From assembly GCA_910579845.1 (NCBI GenBank), contig CAJTWL010000004.1, positions 62,001-126,000 on the forward strand: a stretch of DNA of 64,000 nucleotides, written 5' to 3'. The notes below the pieces were generated by a model that ran no database searches, was not told where the DNA came from, and saw nothing but the letters and a program-made list of their open reading frames with translations. The stretch comes from an uncultured Muribaculaceae bacterium (GTDB lineage Bacteria; Bacteroidota; Bacteroidia; Bacteroidales; Muribaculaceae). The position numbers were made by a program, and so were the translations under genes. Below are positions 9,080 through 16,514 of the stretch, piece by piece; the first letter of the stretch is position 1; each line of letters starts with the position of its first letter.

Positions 9080-10468
9080 ATGAAGTCAGTTTGCTTCTAT
9101 TTCAAGATACATCAGCCATATCGTCTGAAACGTTATCGTTTTTTTGATATAGGTAATGACCATTACTATTATGATGATTTTGCAGATGATGAAATCATCA
9201 CACGTCTTGCTAACAATTCATACATGCCGATGGCTGACACATTGCTCGATATGATAAAATCGGGGAATGGTGAGTTCAAGTGTGCTATAAGTATTTCCGG
9301 TACAGCTATAGAGCAGTTGCAGATGTACGTGCCCGAATGCATCGATAAATTACGAGCATTGGCTGATACCGGATGCGTTGAATTCCTTTCGGGAACATAC
9401 TCTCATTCTCTTGCTTCTCTTGAGGATCCGGAGGAATTCATGCGAGAAGTGAAAGCTCATGATGATCTGATCTATCGCGTATTTGATAAGAAACCGGCAG
9501 TATTTGCAAATACAGAACTTATCTATGATGATGAAATAGCTATGCTTGTAGCCTCGATGGGATTCAAGATATGTCTGACGGAAGGTGCAAAGCATGTGCT
9601 GGGATGGAAATCTCCCAATTATTTGTATAAAGCGGCGACAGCCCCAAAATTGAAACTGCTTTTGACAAACGATAAACTTGCTGATGATATATCACGAAAT
9701 TTTAACAATCCGGAATGGGACGAATATCCGTTGACAGCTGATAAATACGTAAATTGGCTTTCCTCACTTCCGGAGGAGGAACAGGTTGTAAATCTGTTGA
9801 TGAGCATGGATACATTCGGGACATTCCTTCCGGAAAGCACTGGAATCTTTCAGTTTATGCGCGCTTTGCCGCAGTTTGCCAAAGAGAATGGTATTAAATT
9901 CACTACGCCTTCAGAGTCTGTTGCCAAGTTGAAACCGGTAGGAGAACTGAGTGTGCCATATCCGATGTCCGCAATGGATGAGGCGCGCGATGTGTCTGCA
10001 TGGAAGGGTAATGAATTGCAGAGAGAAGCTCTGAGAAAACTGTATTCTGTAGCGGAACGGGTAAGTCTGTGTGATGACCGTCGTCTGAAACAGGATTGGG
10101 AATATCTTCAGAGTAGTGACCATTTCTACTATATGAGCACCAAGAATCTTGCGGATGGAGCATCTCATGCGGCATTTAGCCCGTATGATTCCCCGTTTGC
10201 CGCATTCACAAATTATATGAATGTGCTGGCAGATTTTCTTGTCCGTGTCGAGGAACAATATCCTGAATCCATAGATAACGAGGAGCTTAACTCATTATTG
10301 CTTACAATTAGGAATCAGGCATCAGAGATAACATCATTAAAGAAAGAAGTTACATCCTTGCGTACGGATCTTGAAAACAAGGAGGAAACCGCTCCAAAGA
10401 AAACATCTTTAAGGAAAGCCCCGGATAAAAAGAAATCTACTGCTAAAAAGGGGGCTGAAAATAATTAG
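9080..10468 (+). CDS. GH57 alpha-glucan hydrolase or transferase
   Basis: This 462-residue enzyme belongs to glycoside hydrolase family 57. The N-terminus has the family signature FKIHQPYRLKRYRF, the probable nucleophile is Glu146 in ANTELIYDDE, and the probable acid is Asp244 in LMSMDTFGTF. No signal peptide is seen, so it acts in the cytoplasm on stored alpha-glucan. The last 60 or so residues depart from the catalytic domain: a coiled-coil segment (TIRNQASEITSLKKEVTSL) is followed by a lysine-rich tail ending KKSTAKKGAENN. Activity could be alpha-amylase, branching or 4-alpha-glucanotransferase, and the sequence alone does not decide. Confidence 0.9.
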   Translation: MKSVCFYFKIHQPYRLKRYRFFDIGNDHYYYDDFADDEIITRLANNSYMPMADTLLDMIKSGNGEFKCAISISGTAIEQLQMYVPECIDKLRALADTGCVEFLSGTYSHSLASLEDPEEFMREVKAHDDLIYRVFDKKPAVFANTELIYDDEIAMLVASMGFKICLTEGAKHVLGWKSPNYLYKAATAPKLKLLLTNDKLADDISRNFNNPEWDEYPLTADKYVNWLSSLPEEEQVVNLLMSMDTFGTFLPESTGIFQFMRALPQFAKENGIKFTTPSESVAKLKPVGELSVPYPMSAMDEARDVSAWKGNELQREALRKLYSVAERVSLCDDRRLKQDWEYLQSSDHFYYMSTKNLADGASHAAFSPYDSPFAAFTNYMNVLADFLVRVEEQYPESIDNEELNSLLLTIRNQASEITSLKKEVTSLRTDLENKEETAPKKTSLRKAPDKKKSTAKKGAENN

Positions 10469-10505
10469 TACCGCTGTTAAAATAAACAGATACAAACTTG
10501 AAATT

Positions 10506-10544
10506 GAACTACACCCCAAAAGTCTAACTTTTGGGGTATAGTTC
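10506..10544. repeat. Long hairpin between convergent genes, terminator or IS-end remnant
   Basis: An 18-bp stem with one mismatch (10506-10523 with 10527-10544) closes a three-base loop, with arms ending in ACCCCAAAAGT and ACTTTTGGGGT. It lies between the GH57 gene and the convergent hydrolase gene. There is no clear T tract, but the stem is stable enough to end transcription from either side. Similar CCCCAAAAGT hairpins are found, as I recall, at the ends of Bacteroidetes insertion sequences. No transposase is nearby. Confidence 0.55.
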
Positions 10545-10612
10545 GTATGTTTCGGATGGCTGCAATTATACCATCAATCTACTATGTTCTTGTGCTGTAA
10601 GATGGTTGGATG

Positions 10613-11695
10613 TTATTTAAGGTATTCTGCAAAGAACTGTTCTATCTCGTTGAAGGGGATTGTGTCTATTCGGTCGTAAAGGTCGGTATGGCTGGCGCCG
10701 GGGATTACCATGAAAAGCTTGTTGTTTTCTTTGCCGGGTGTAACGGAAAGTTTCTTGTAAGTGTCACTGCCGAAGTAGAACGAATGGGCTTTCTCTCCGT
10801 GAAGTATCATCACGGCATTCTCAATCTCACCTGCACGGCTCATCAGGGGGAAGTTTATCCACGGAATCGGAGATGTGGCATTGAGGCCTCCGTTGGAGTT
10901 GAGCGAGCGGGGATGATAGCCTCGTGGTGTCTTGTAGTAGTCGTGATAGTCACGCATGAATTTGGGGGCATCTGCCGGAAGAATGTCAGGTACGCCGCCT
11001 CCAAGTTTGGGAGTGCCGTTGCGGTAATCTTCCGTGCGCTGTGCTGCAAGCCTCTCACGAAGAGCGTTGCGGGCTTCGGCGCTGTCGTCCGCGTCGAAGT
11101 ATCCGTTTGCATTGACACGGCTCATGTCATACATCGTTGACGCGAGAGTTGCCTTGATGCGCGGGTCGGAAGCGGCGGCATTCACAGCCAGTCCACCCCA
11201 ACCGCATATTCCGATTATGCCTACTTTCTCTGCATCCACATCGGGGTTGGTCACGAGGAAGTCAACGGCGGCGCTGAAATCCTCTGTATTGATGTCGGGT
11301 GAGGTCATATAGCGGGGTGTGCCTCCGCTCTCGCCTGTAAACGAGGGGTCAAAGGCGATGGTGAGAAAGCCTCGCTCGGCCATGGTCTGGGCGTAAAGAC
11401 CGGCGCACTGTTCCTTAACTGCACCGAAAGGACCGCAGACGGCTATCGCCGGCAGCTTGCCGGTCGCGCCTTTAGGCTTATACATGTCGGCGGCGAGCGT
11501 TATGCCGTATCGGTTGACGAATGTGACCTTGCTGTGGTCAACCTTGTCGCTTTTGGGAAAAGTCTTGTCCCATTCCTGTGTAAGAGTCAGTTTTTCCATT
11601 TTATTTTCGTTTTGTTGTGTTTTGGCGGCACTTATCGGACTTATCCCCAGCAATATGGAGAAAGTCACTGTTGTCATTATACTTTTTATGTTCAT
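10613..11695 (-). CDS. Exported alpha/beta hydrolase with cysteine nucleophile
   Basis: This is an alpha/beta-hydrolase-fold protein of 360 residues. I start it at 11695 (MNIKSIMTTVTF), which gives a signal peptide ending near SPISAAK. An upstream ATG at 11731 would overlap the preceding gene and bury the signal. The nucleophile elbow reads GICGWGG, so Cys164 replaces the usual serine, as in dienelactone hydrolases. The likely catalytic histidine is in GASHTDLY, and HGEKAHSFYF lies near the acid position. It is the last gene of a five-gene redox operon, 13 bp after the flavodoxin gene. The substrate is unknown. Confidence 0.85.
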   Translation of the reverse strand: MNIKSIMTTVTFSILLGISPISAAKTQQNENKMEKLTLTQEWDKTFPKSDKVDHSKVTFVNRYGITLAADMYKPKGATGKLPAIAVCGPFGAVKEQCAGLYAQTMAERGFLTIAFDPSFTGESGGTPRYMTSPDINTEDFSAAVDFLVTNPDVDAEKVGIIGICGWGGLAVNAAASDPRIKATLASTMYDMSRVNANGYFDADDSAEARNALRERLAAQRTEDYRNGTPKLGGGVPDILPADAPKFMRDYHDYYKTPRGYHPRSLNSNGGLNATSPIPWINFPLMSRAGEIENAVMILHGEKAHSFYFGSDTYKKLSVTPGKENNKLFMVIPGASHTDLYDRIDTIPFNEIEQFFAEYLK

Positions 11696-11708
11696 ATCTA
11701 TGACCTTT

Positions 11709-12251
11709 TTATGCCTTAATGTTTTTACCAAGTTCGTAAGCCTCGGTAAGAACCGAATGATTCTTTATCTCGCTGGGGTCATTGACACCTCCGGCAAAGA
11801 CTGTTCCGGCGAGACGTGCTTTCTCGAAGCAGTCAATCCAACCTGTCAGACCTGTAACGGCACGTTCAGGAGTTGTTGACTCATCTTCAGCCGCACTCGT
11901 GAGGATATAGATGTCACGGAACCGGTAGTCCGACGGATAAAGCGGATTGGCACGGTCAAGCAGTGTTTTCATCTGGCCACTCATCTCGTAGTAGTATATT
12001 GGAGATGCGAAAGCAATCACATCGGCATCGTGCATTTTCTCCACGATAGCGGGGGCATCGTCATTGATAACGCAACGCTGTGTTTTCTGACAGGTAAGAC
12101 AGCCTTTGCAGAAATGTATATCCTTACCGCGCAAGGTTATTTTCTCTACCTCGTGCCCGGCCTCCGATGCACCGCGGGCGAATTCATCAGCAAGAGCCTC
12201 TGAATTGCTATGTGCCCGCAGACTTGTTGAGATTACGAGTATATTTTTCAT
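11709..12251 (-). CDS. Flavodoxin-fold NAD(P)H-dependent FMN reductase family protein
   Basis: This 180-residue protein has the flavodoxin-like fold of the NADPH-dependent FMN reductases. The FMN phosphate loop is STSLRAHSNSEALADEF near the N-terminus and the flavin contact is ASPIYYYEMSGQMKTLLDR. Four cysteines lie between about residues 48 and 60 (FCKGCLTCQKTQRC), as in iron-sulfur flavoproteins and some quinone reductases, but I cannot tell whether a cluster binds. It has no signal peptide. It is 12 bp from the iron alcohol dehydrogenase gene and 13 bp from the hydrolase gene, so all three are co-expressed. Confidence 0.85.
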   Translation of the reverse strand: MKNILVISTSLRAHSNSEALADEFARGASEAGHEVEKITLRGKDIHFCKGCLTCQKTQRCVINDDAPAIVEKMHDADVIAFASPIYYYEMSGQMKTLLDRANPLYPSDYRFRDIYILTSAAEDESTTPERAVTGLTGWIDCFEKARLAGTVFAGGVNDPSEIKNHSVLTEAYELGKNIKA

Positions 12252-12263
12252 CTTGATCTGCTT

Positions 12264-13439
12264 TTATCTGAAAGAACAGCGATAGATTTCTGCGGCATCC
12301 TCATCGGTCAACTCGCATGGGTTGGCAGGATATAGACCGGGATTTGTTTCGCGGGCGTTTACGGCCATTGCCCTGAATTCTTCCGGATTAAAGCCGTAAT
12401 CACTCATTTTAAGATTTTCGACCCCGCAAGCTTTTTGCAGTTCATAAAGAGCGGTGAGGAAATCTTCTGGCTTGTCAGCGTCTTTCATCCCCATTGCACG
12501 AGCCATTTTGATAAAGCGTTCGTCACAAACGTGCTTCTCTACGAAGAAGCGATAAAACTCGTTTGAGATCATTATAAGACCGGCTCCGTGGGGAAGTGTC
12601 GGATGGAACGCACTCATGGCGTGTTCCATCGAGTGTTCGGCTGTGGTGCTTGTAAGCTGCATTGTTAGCCCGGCGATTGTGCTTCCGTAGGCAACCCCTG
12701 TGCGGGCTTCCATGTCATTGCCGTCTTTTACCGCACGGGGAAGATATTTGGCGATGTTCTCAATAGCGGAGAGTGCGATAGGTTCACTAAGCACGTTGAG
12801 GAAACGACTAATCATAACCTCTGTATTGTGAAAGAGCGCGTCGAATCCTTGATATGCCGTATATTTGGCGGGAACAGTGCGCATGAGTTCCGGATCTACG
12901 ATTGCGAGAACCGGATTCAGCGACGGGTAACCGAAGCCTATCTTTTCATTTGTCTGAAGATTGGATATCACGCCCCAGCAGTTTATTTCAGAACCTGTGC
13001 CGGAAGTGGTGGCTATTGTCACTATCGGCAAACCGGAATTTACCAATGGCTGACCTTTTCCTGTTCCTCCATTGACATAATCCCATAAGTCACCGGGATT
13101 GGTAGCCATAGCTGCTACTCCTATTGCCGCGTCAAGGACAGCACCGCCACCTAAAGCCACAACGAAATCACAACCGTTGTCGCAGGCAACTTTTGCCGCC
13201 TCCATGACAACCTCTTTCGAGGGGTTTTCATGGATGTTTGCGCACACCACATGTGCGACACCAGCTTTGTCGAGCTGCCCGACAGTGCGGTTAAAAGAAC
13301 CGTTGGTGTGTACGGACTTCCCGTTTGAAATCAGGAGCAGAGCCTTTTTCCCGGGTAATTCCTGTTCTGATAGTTCATTGAGTTTTCCACACCCGAAAAG
13401 AAGTTTAGTAGGAGTGTAGAGATTGAAGTTCATATTCAT
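12264..13439 (-). CDS. Iron-containing alcohol dehydrogenase
   Basis: This is a group III alcohol dehydrogenase of 391 residues, reducing aldehydes or ketones with NAD(P)H in the cytoplasm. The dinucleotide site is GGGAVLDAAIG and the next family motif is TTSGTGSEIN. The metal ligands are present: Asp and His in GFDALFHNTE, His in MEHAMSAFH, and His in LPHGAGLIM. It resembles the butanol dehydrogenase and YqhD branch. An alternative start two codons in (13433) is equally possible. Its neighbours suggest reduction of reactive aldehydes. Confidence 0.92.
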   Translation of the reverse strand: MNMNFNLYTPTKLLFGCGKLNELSEQELPGKKALLLISNGKSVHTNGSFNRTVGQLDKAGVAHVVCANIHENPSKEVVMEAAKVACDNGCDFVVALGGGAVLDAAIGVAAMATNPGDLWDYVNGGTGKGQPLVNSGLPIVTIATTSGTGSEINCWGVISNLQTNEKIGFGYPSLNPVLAIVDPELMRTVPAKYTAYQGFDALFHNTEVMISRFLNVLSEPIALSAIENIAKYLPRAVKDGNDMEARTGVAYGSTIAGLTMQLTSTTAEHSMEHAMSAFHPTLPHGAGLIMISNEFYRFFVEKHVCDERFIKMARAMGMKDADKPEDFLTALYELQKACGVENLKMSDYGFNPEEFRAMAVNARETNPGLYPANPCELTDEDAAEIYRCSFR

Positions 13440-13457
13440 ATCGTAATGCTTTTATTG

Positions 13458-14438
13458 TTAATACCAGTCATGTTTCTCCTGACGCTCAAGAGCGTCGATT
13501 GCCGTCATTTCCTCCGGTGTAAGCTCAAAATCGAAAATCGAGATATTTTCTTTCTGATGTGCCGGATTGCTTGAACCGGGTATGATGACCACCCCGTTCT
13601 GCAAATCCCAGCGGAGAATAACCTGAGCCACTGATTTGCCATGAGCCGTTGCAATATTTTCCAACACAGGGTCTGACAATAATTCCCTCTGATGTCCCCG
13701 GCCTCCCAACGGATACCAACCTTCGACAACAATGCCGTTATGGTGCAGATATTCTATAACCGCCTTGTCCTGATAGTAGGGATGAATCTCGTTTTGGTCA
13801 AGCACCGGTTTTATGTTCACTCTTGGAAGAAACTCTGACATTTCTTTGATGTAATAATTTGAAACACCGAGGGAACGTATCTTCCCGTCTTTAACATAGC
13901 GCTCCATTGTCTTGTACGCCTCTACATCGTATGAGCCGGGATGATGCAGCAACATCAGGTCAATATATCCGATGTCAAGTTTTCGCAGACAATTATCTAT
14001 CGCTCTTTCGGCATTGGAAAACTCATTGGGATATAGCTTTGTAGAGATGAATAAATCCTCGCGCTTCACCAAACCTCCGTCGATTGCCTGACGGACAGCC
14101 TCACCCACTTCTTCCTCATTGCCGTAAAAACTTGCGGTGTCAAATTTACGATAACCGAGCTTTATAGCCGAAAGAATAGCGTTTACACACTCATCACCAT
14201 GAAGGCTGTATGTCCCCAGCCCGACAACAGGCATATCATATCCGCTGCTCAATCGGATAACAGTAGGATTTCCATTCTTTCCCTCCGACAAGTCAAACTT
14301 GCCATTGTCTGTCAATGCGGGAGTATCTCCCTTGTTCTCACCGTTATCGGCTGTTCCGCCTATTCCTTCCTGTGGGTTGGAACAGGCATTCGCTGTCAAT
14401 GTCATAATCGCTGAAATTATAAATAATCCTATTTTCAT
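13458..14438 (-). CDS. Aldo/keto reductase with predicted lipoprotein signal
   Basis: This 326-residue NADPH-dependent aldo/keto reductase keeps the catalytic tetrad: Asp and Tyr in FDTASFYGNEEEVG, Lys in FISTKLYP and His in LMLLHHPG. The first 18 residues form a hydrophobic export signal followed by Cys19 (TLTANACSNPQE), so it is predicted to be a membrane-anchored lipoprotein. A low-complexity linker rich in Gly, Asn and Asp (about 22-50) precedes the barrel. Most relatives are cytoplasmic, and an exported one would lack a ready NADPH supply. It lies 18 bp upstream of the alcohol dehydrogenase gene. Confidence 0.88.
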   Translation of the reverse strand: MKIGLFIISAIMTLTANACSNPQEGIGGTADNGENKGDTPALTDNGKFDLSEGKNGNPTVIRLSSGYDMPVVGLGTYSLHGDECVNAILSAIKLGYRKFDTASFYGNEEEVGEAVRQAIDGGLVKREDLFISTKLYPNEFSNAERAIDNCLRKLDIGYIDLMLLHHPGSYDVEAYKTMERYVKDGKIRSLGVSNYYIKEMSEFLPRVNIKPVLDQNEIHPYYQDKAVIEYLHHNGIVVEGWYPLGGRGHQRELLSDPVLENIATAHGKSVAQVILRWDLQNGVVIIPGSSNPAHQKENISIFDFELTPEEMTAIDALERQEKHDWY

Positions 14439-14447
14439 ATTGTGATA

Positions 14448-15218
14448 TTATTTTGCGATATATTTCTTGCCCTTACAGATATAGAATCCTTTTTGGGGAA
14501 TTGTATTTAACTTTCTTCCTGTCAAATCATAAATCGCACTGTCAGTTGGAATTGAGTCTGTATGGACTTCGTAGATTCCCGAATAATTCTTATCCCAAAC
14601 AGGTCGTATCTGAAATCCGCTGTAACGAATGGCCGGATGTGAGTTCACACCTTCGGCACCCATATATAAGCGATGCGCCCGTTGATTATGTAAAGTCGGG
14701 TCTGCGCCCAATGTTCCGGTCCAATAATAGCCTACCGCACCCACATAATTCATATTTTCCCCATTCCTTGCACCTGCTGCCGGGATAAATATTACATTGC
14801 CGTTTTTACCGGTGAATTCATATCCGTTGACTCCGTTTTGCTTTATCCATCTCCGAGGACATGAAAGAAGTTCATTCAACTCATCAAGTGAAGGCATACG
14901 CCAGCCTTCTCCAAGCCTCAAGTGAACAATATCCAAATCAGTTCCACAAATATCGGAAAGCGGGTTAACTCCTCCGTATAGGTCGGATACCCAATTCCGA
15001 TTATTGTCAAAAACATCTGTTGATGTTTCGGTCCCCGTAGGATCTGCCCAGCCGAAATAGCCACCGGCTTCTTCAGGCTGTGATGCACCTAAATTGACGG
15101 TAGCCCAATCAACGCTCAACCCCATGTCCACCCTTTCTATCGGTTGTGCCGATTGCGAGTGAACCGCGGATATTGAGCATAGCGCACATAGGACAGTTAT
15201 ACATGTTTTGATTTTCAT
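14448..15218 (-). CDS. Secreted FISUMP-like protein
   Basis: This 256-residue exported protein starts at 15218 (MKIKTCITVLCALCSISAVHSQ), giving a clean signal peptide. An ATG four codons earlier (15230) is also possible. The body (about 30-225) matches the repeat-type domain common on Bacteroidales surface proteins: VDMGLSVDWATVNLGA, WRMPSLDELNELL, GYYWTGTL and a closing FQIRPVWD. The C-terminus IYDLTGRKLNTIPQKGFYI resembles the short tail seen on many exported Bacteroidales proteins. No catalytic motif is visible. It is the first gene of the redox operon, nine bases before the aldo/keto reductase. Confidence 0.7.
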   Translation of the reverse strand: MKIKTCITVLCALCSISAVHSQSAQPIERVDMGLSVDWATVNLGASQPEEAGGYFGWADPTGTETSTDVFDNNRNWVSDLYGGVNPLSDICGTDLDIVHLRLGEGWRMPSLDELNELLSCPRRWIKQNGVNGYEFTGKNGNVIFIPAAGARNGENMNYVGAVGYYWTGTLGADPTLHNQRAHRLYMGAEGVNSHPAIRYSGFQIRPVWDKNYSGIYEVHTDSIPTDSAIYDLTGRKLNTIPQKGFYICKGKKYIAK

Positions 15219-15246
15219 TGTAATAACCATATAGAGTTTTATGGTG

Positions 15247-15254
15247 CAAAATTA
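15247..15254 (-). promoter_or_regulatory. Probable -7 element of the redox operon
   Basis: On the minus strand this reads TAATTTTG, a perfect match to TAnnTTTG, about 29 bases upstream of the start at 15218. The -33 region is not a clear TTTG, which fits a promoter that needs an activator such as the AraC protein encoded just upstream. Confidence 0.5.
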
Positions 15255-15255
15255 C

Positions 15256-15289
15256 AATGAAAGCCCCACAGTAAAGTTTCTGTGAGGCT
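15256..15289 (-). terminator. Probable terminator of the araC-type gene
   Basis: A 10-bp stem with one mismatch (15280-15289 with 15262-15271) follows the regulator's stop and ends in TTTCATT on the minus strand. It overlaps the region just upstream of the redox-operon promoter. Confidence 0.5.
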
Positions 15290-15315
15290 CAATTATCCTT
15301 ACTGAAAAGGTCACT

Positions 15316-16161
15316 TTATGCCATTACCGCTGTCGGAGCTATTCCAAAATACTTTTTGAATGCCGTTGAGAAATGTGATGGATTACGGAATCCAACCTCC
15401 GCATATACTTCGACAACTTTTTTACTTCCTGTTTTCATAAGTTCGTATGCACGTTCAAGTCGTTTCTTTATCAGCCATTTTTCAGGAGTGAGATCACTGA
15501 TTTTTTTGAAATCGCGTTTGAATGTGGCAAGGCTACGTCCAGTGTAATGTGCAATCTCCTCGATGGAGAGGTCACACATATAATTTTCTTCCATAAAACC
15601 GAGAATGTCTATCTTCCAAGGCTCGTTGAAGTCGAACATGGTCGGTATAAACCGGTTGTCAATGGCAAGCAAGGCCATAAGCCCCTCCTGCAATTTCAAC
15701 TCCATGAAATCATCCTTAGGTTTTACATCGGGGTCGAAATAAGGTGTCATTGATGCGAACAGGCTGGCGAGTTCGACTGTTTTCGGGAGCTTTATCACTC
15801 CGTTGTCAAGTTTCTGAGTAGTGGCTTTTGCCTTATTGATAGCAAGTTTGCCATACATCTCTCGGAGAAAACCGCGTGTGAACATTAGGAATATCCCACA
15901 ATACCGTTCTCCCTCGTATGTCTTTTTATACATTGTGATATGGTGGTCACGGGGGATGAAAACGCACTCCCCTTTGCGAACATGGATTTTATCCGTGCCG
16001 TTGTCCAGAATCATTTCACCCGAATACACATAATTAAGCGCATATTCGCGTGAACGGTGTATGCAACCGCTCAAATCATCATAGAAAAAGCTATAAAACA
16101 CATTGTTATAGTTGAATATCAGCTTCATAGGGCCGAGATTCTCGTCTTCATATACAGCCAT
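15316..16161 (-). CDS. AraC-family transcriptional regulator
   Basis: This 281-residue protein has an N-terminal cupin-like sensor domain (about 20-150) and a C-terminal AraC DNA-binding domain with two helix-turn-helix units (about 195-281). The first unit holds SIEEIAHYTGRSLATFKRDF and the second VVEVYAEVGFRNPSHFSTAF, the most conserved part of the family. It lies 97 bp upstream of the five-gene redox operon in the same orientation, so the operon is its likely target. The sensor domain gives no clue to the inducer. Confidence 0.92.
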   Translation of the reverse strand: MAVYEDENLGPMKLIFNYNNVFYSFFYDDLSGCIHRSREYALNYVYSGEMILDNGTDKIHVRKGECVFIPRDHHITMYKKTYEGERYCGIFLMFTRGFLREMYGKLAINKAKATTQKLDNGVIKLPKTVELASLFASMTPYFDPDVKPKDDFMELKLQEGLMALLAIDNRFIPTMFDFNEPWKIDILGFMEENYMCDLSIEEIAHYTGRSLATFKRDFKKISDLTPEKWLIKKRLERAYELMKTGSKKVVEVYAEVGFRNPSHFSTAFKKYFGIAPTAVMA

Positions 16162-16189
16162 AAATTTAGACTCATTTTTATTTACGAAA

Positions 16190-16197
16190 CAAAATTA
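16190..16197 (-). promoter_or_regulatory. Probable -7 element of the araC-type gene
   Basis: The minus strand reads TAATTTTG here, 28 bases before the start codon at 16161. The spacer before it is AT-rich and only a weak T run occupies the -33 position. Confidence 0.45.
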
Positions 16198-16514
16198 CTG
16201 ATAAATACAATAAAAGCATTTCTATGAGATACAAATTTTGCATAAAAATATTTCAAACCAATAAGTCATTATACTTTCAATTTTGGTGTGCCAGATAATT
16301 GAAACGGTTGTCTTGTCTTTTCTGCATAAATCCAGTTATAGTTGGTGCCTTTAAGTCCTCTTGTTCTGTCAGTTGTAATGGTATCCATCGGGATTCGGTA
16401 AGGTGCGGGATTTGCAGCATCAAATAGAATCTGTTGAATATCACCTTTGCAGAATGTTTGGTTAGTCTTACTTCAAAGTTGCAATTCTCATTGCCGATTT
16501 CACACTTTAAAATT

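Noticed and set aside
10610..11140. A 176-codon plus-strand reading frame opposite the alpha/beta hydrolase
   Set aside because: It is a shadow of the hydrolase gene, which has the signal peptide, elbow motif and operon context.
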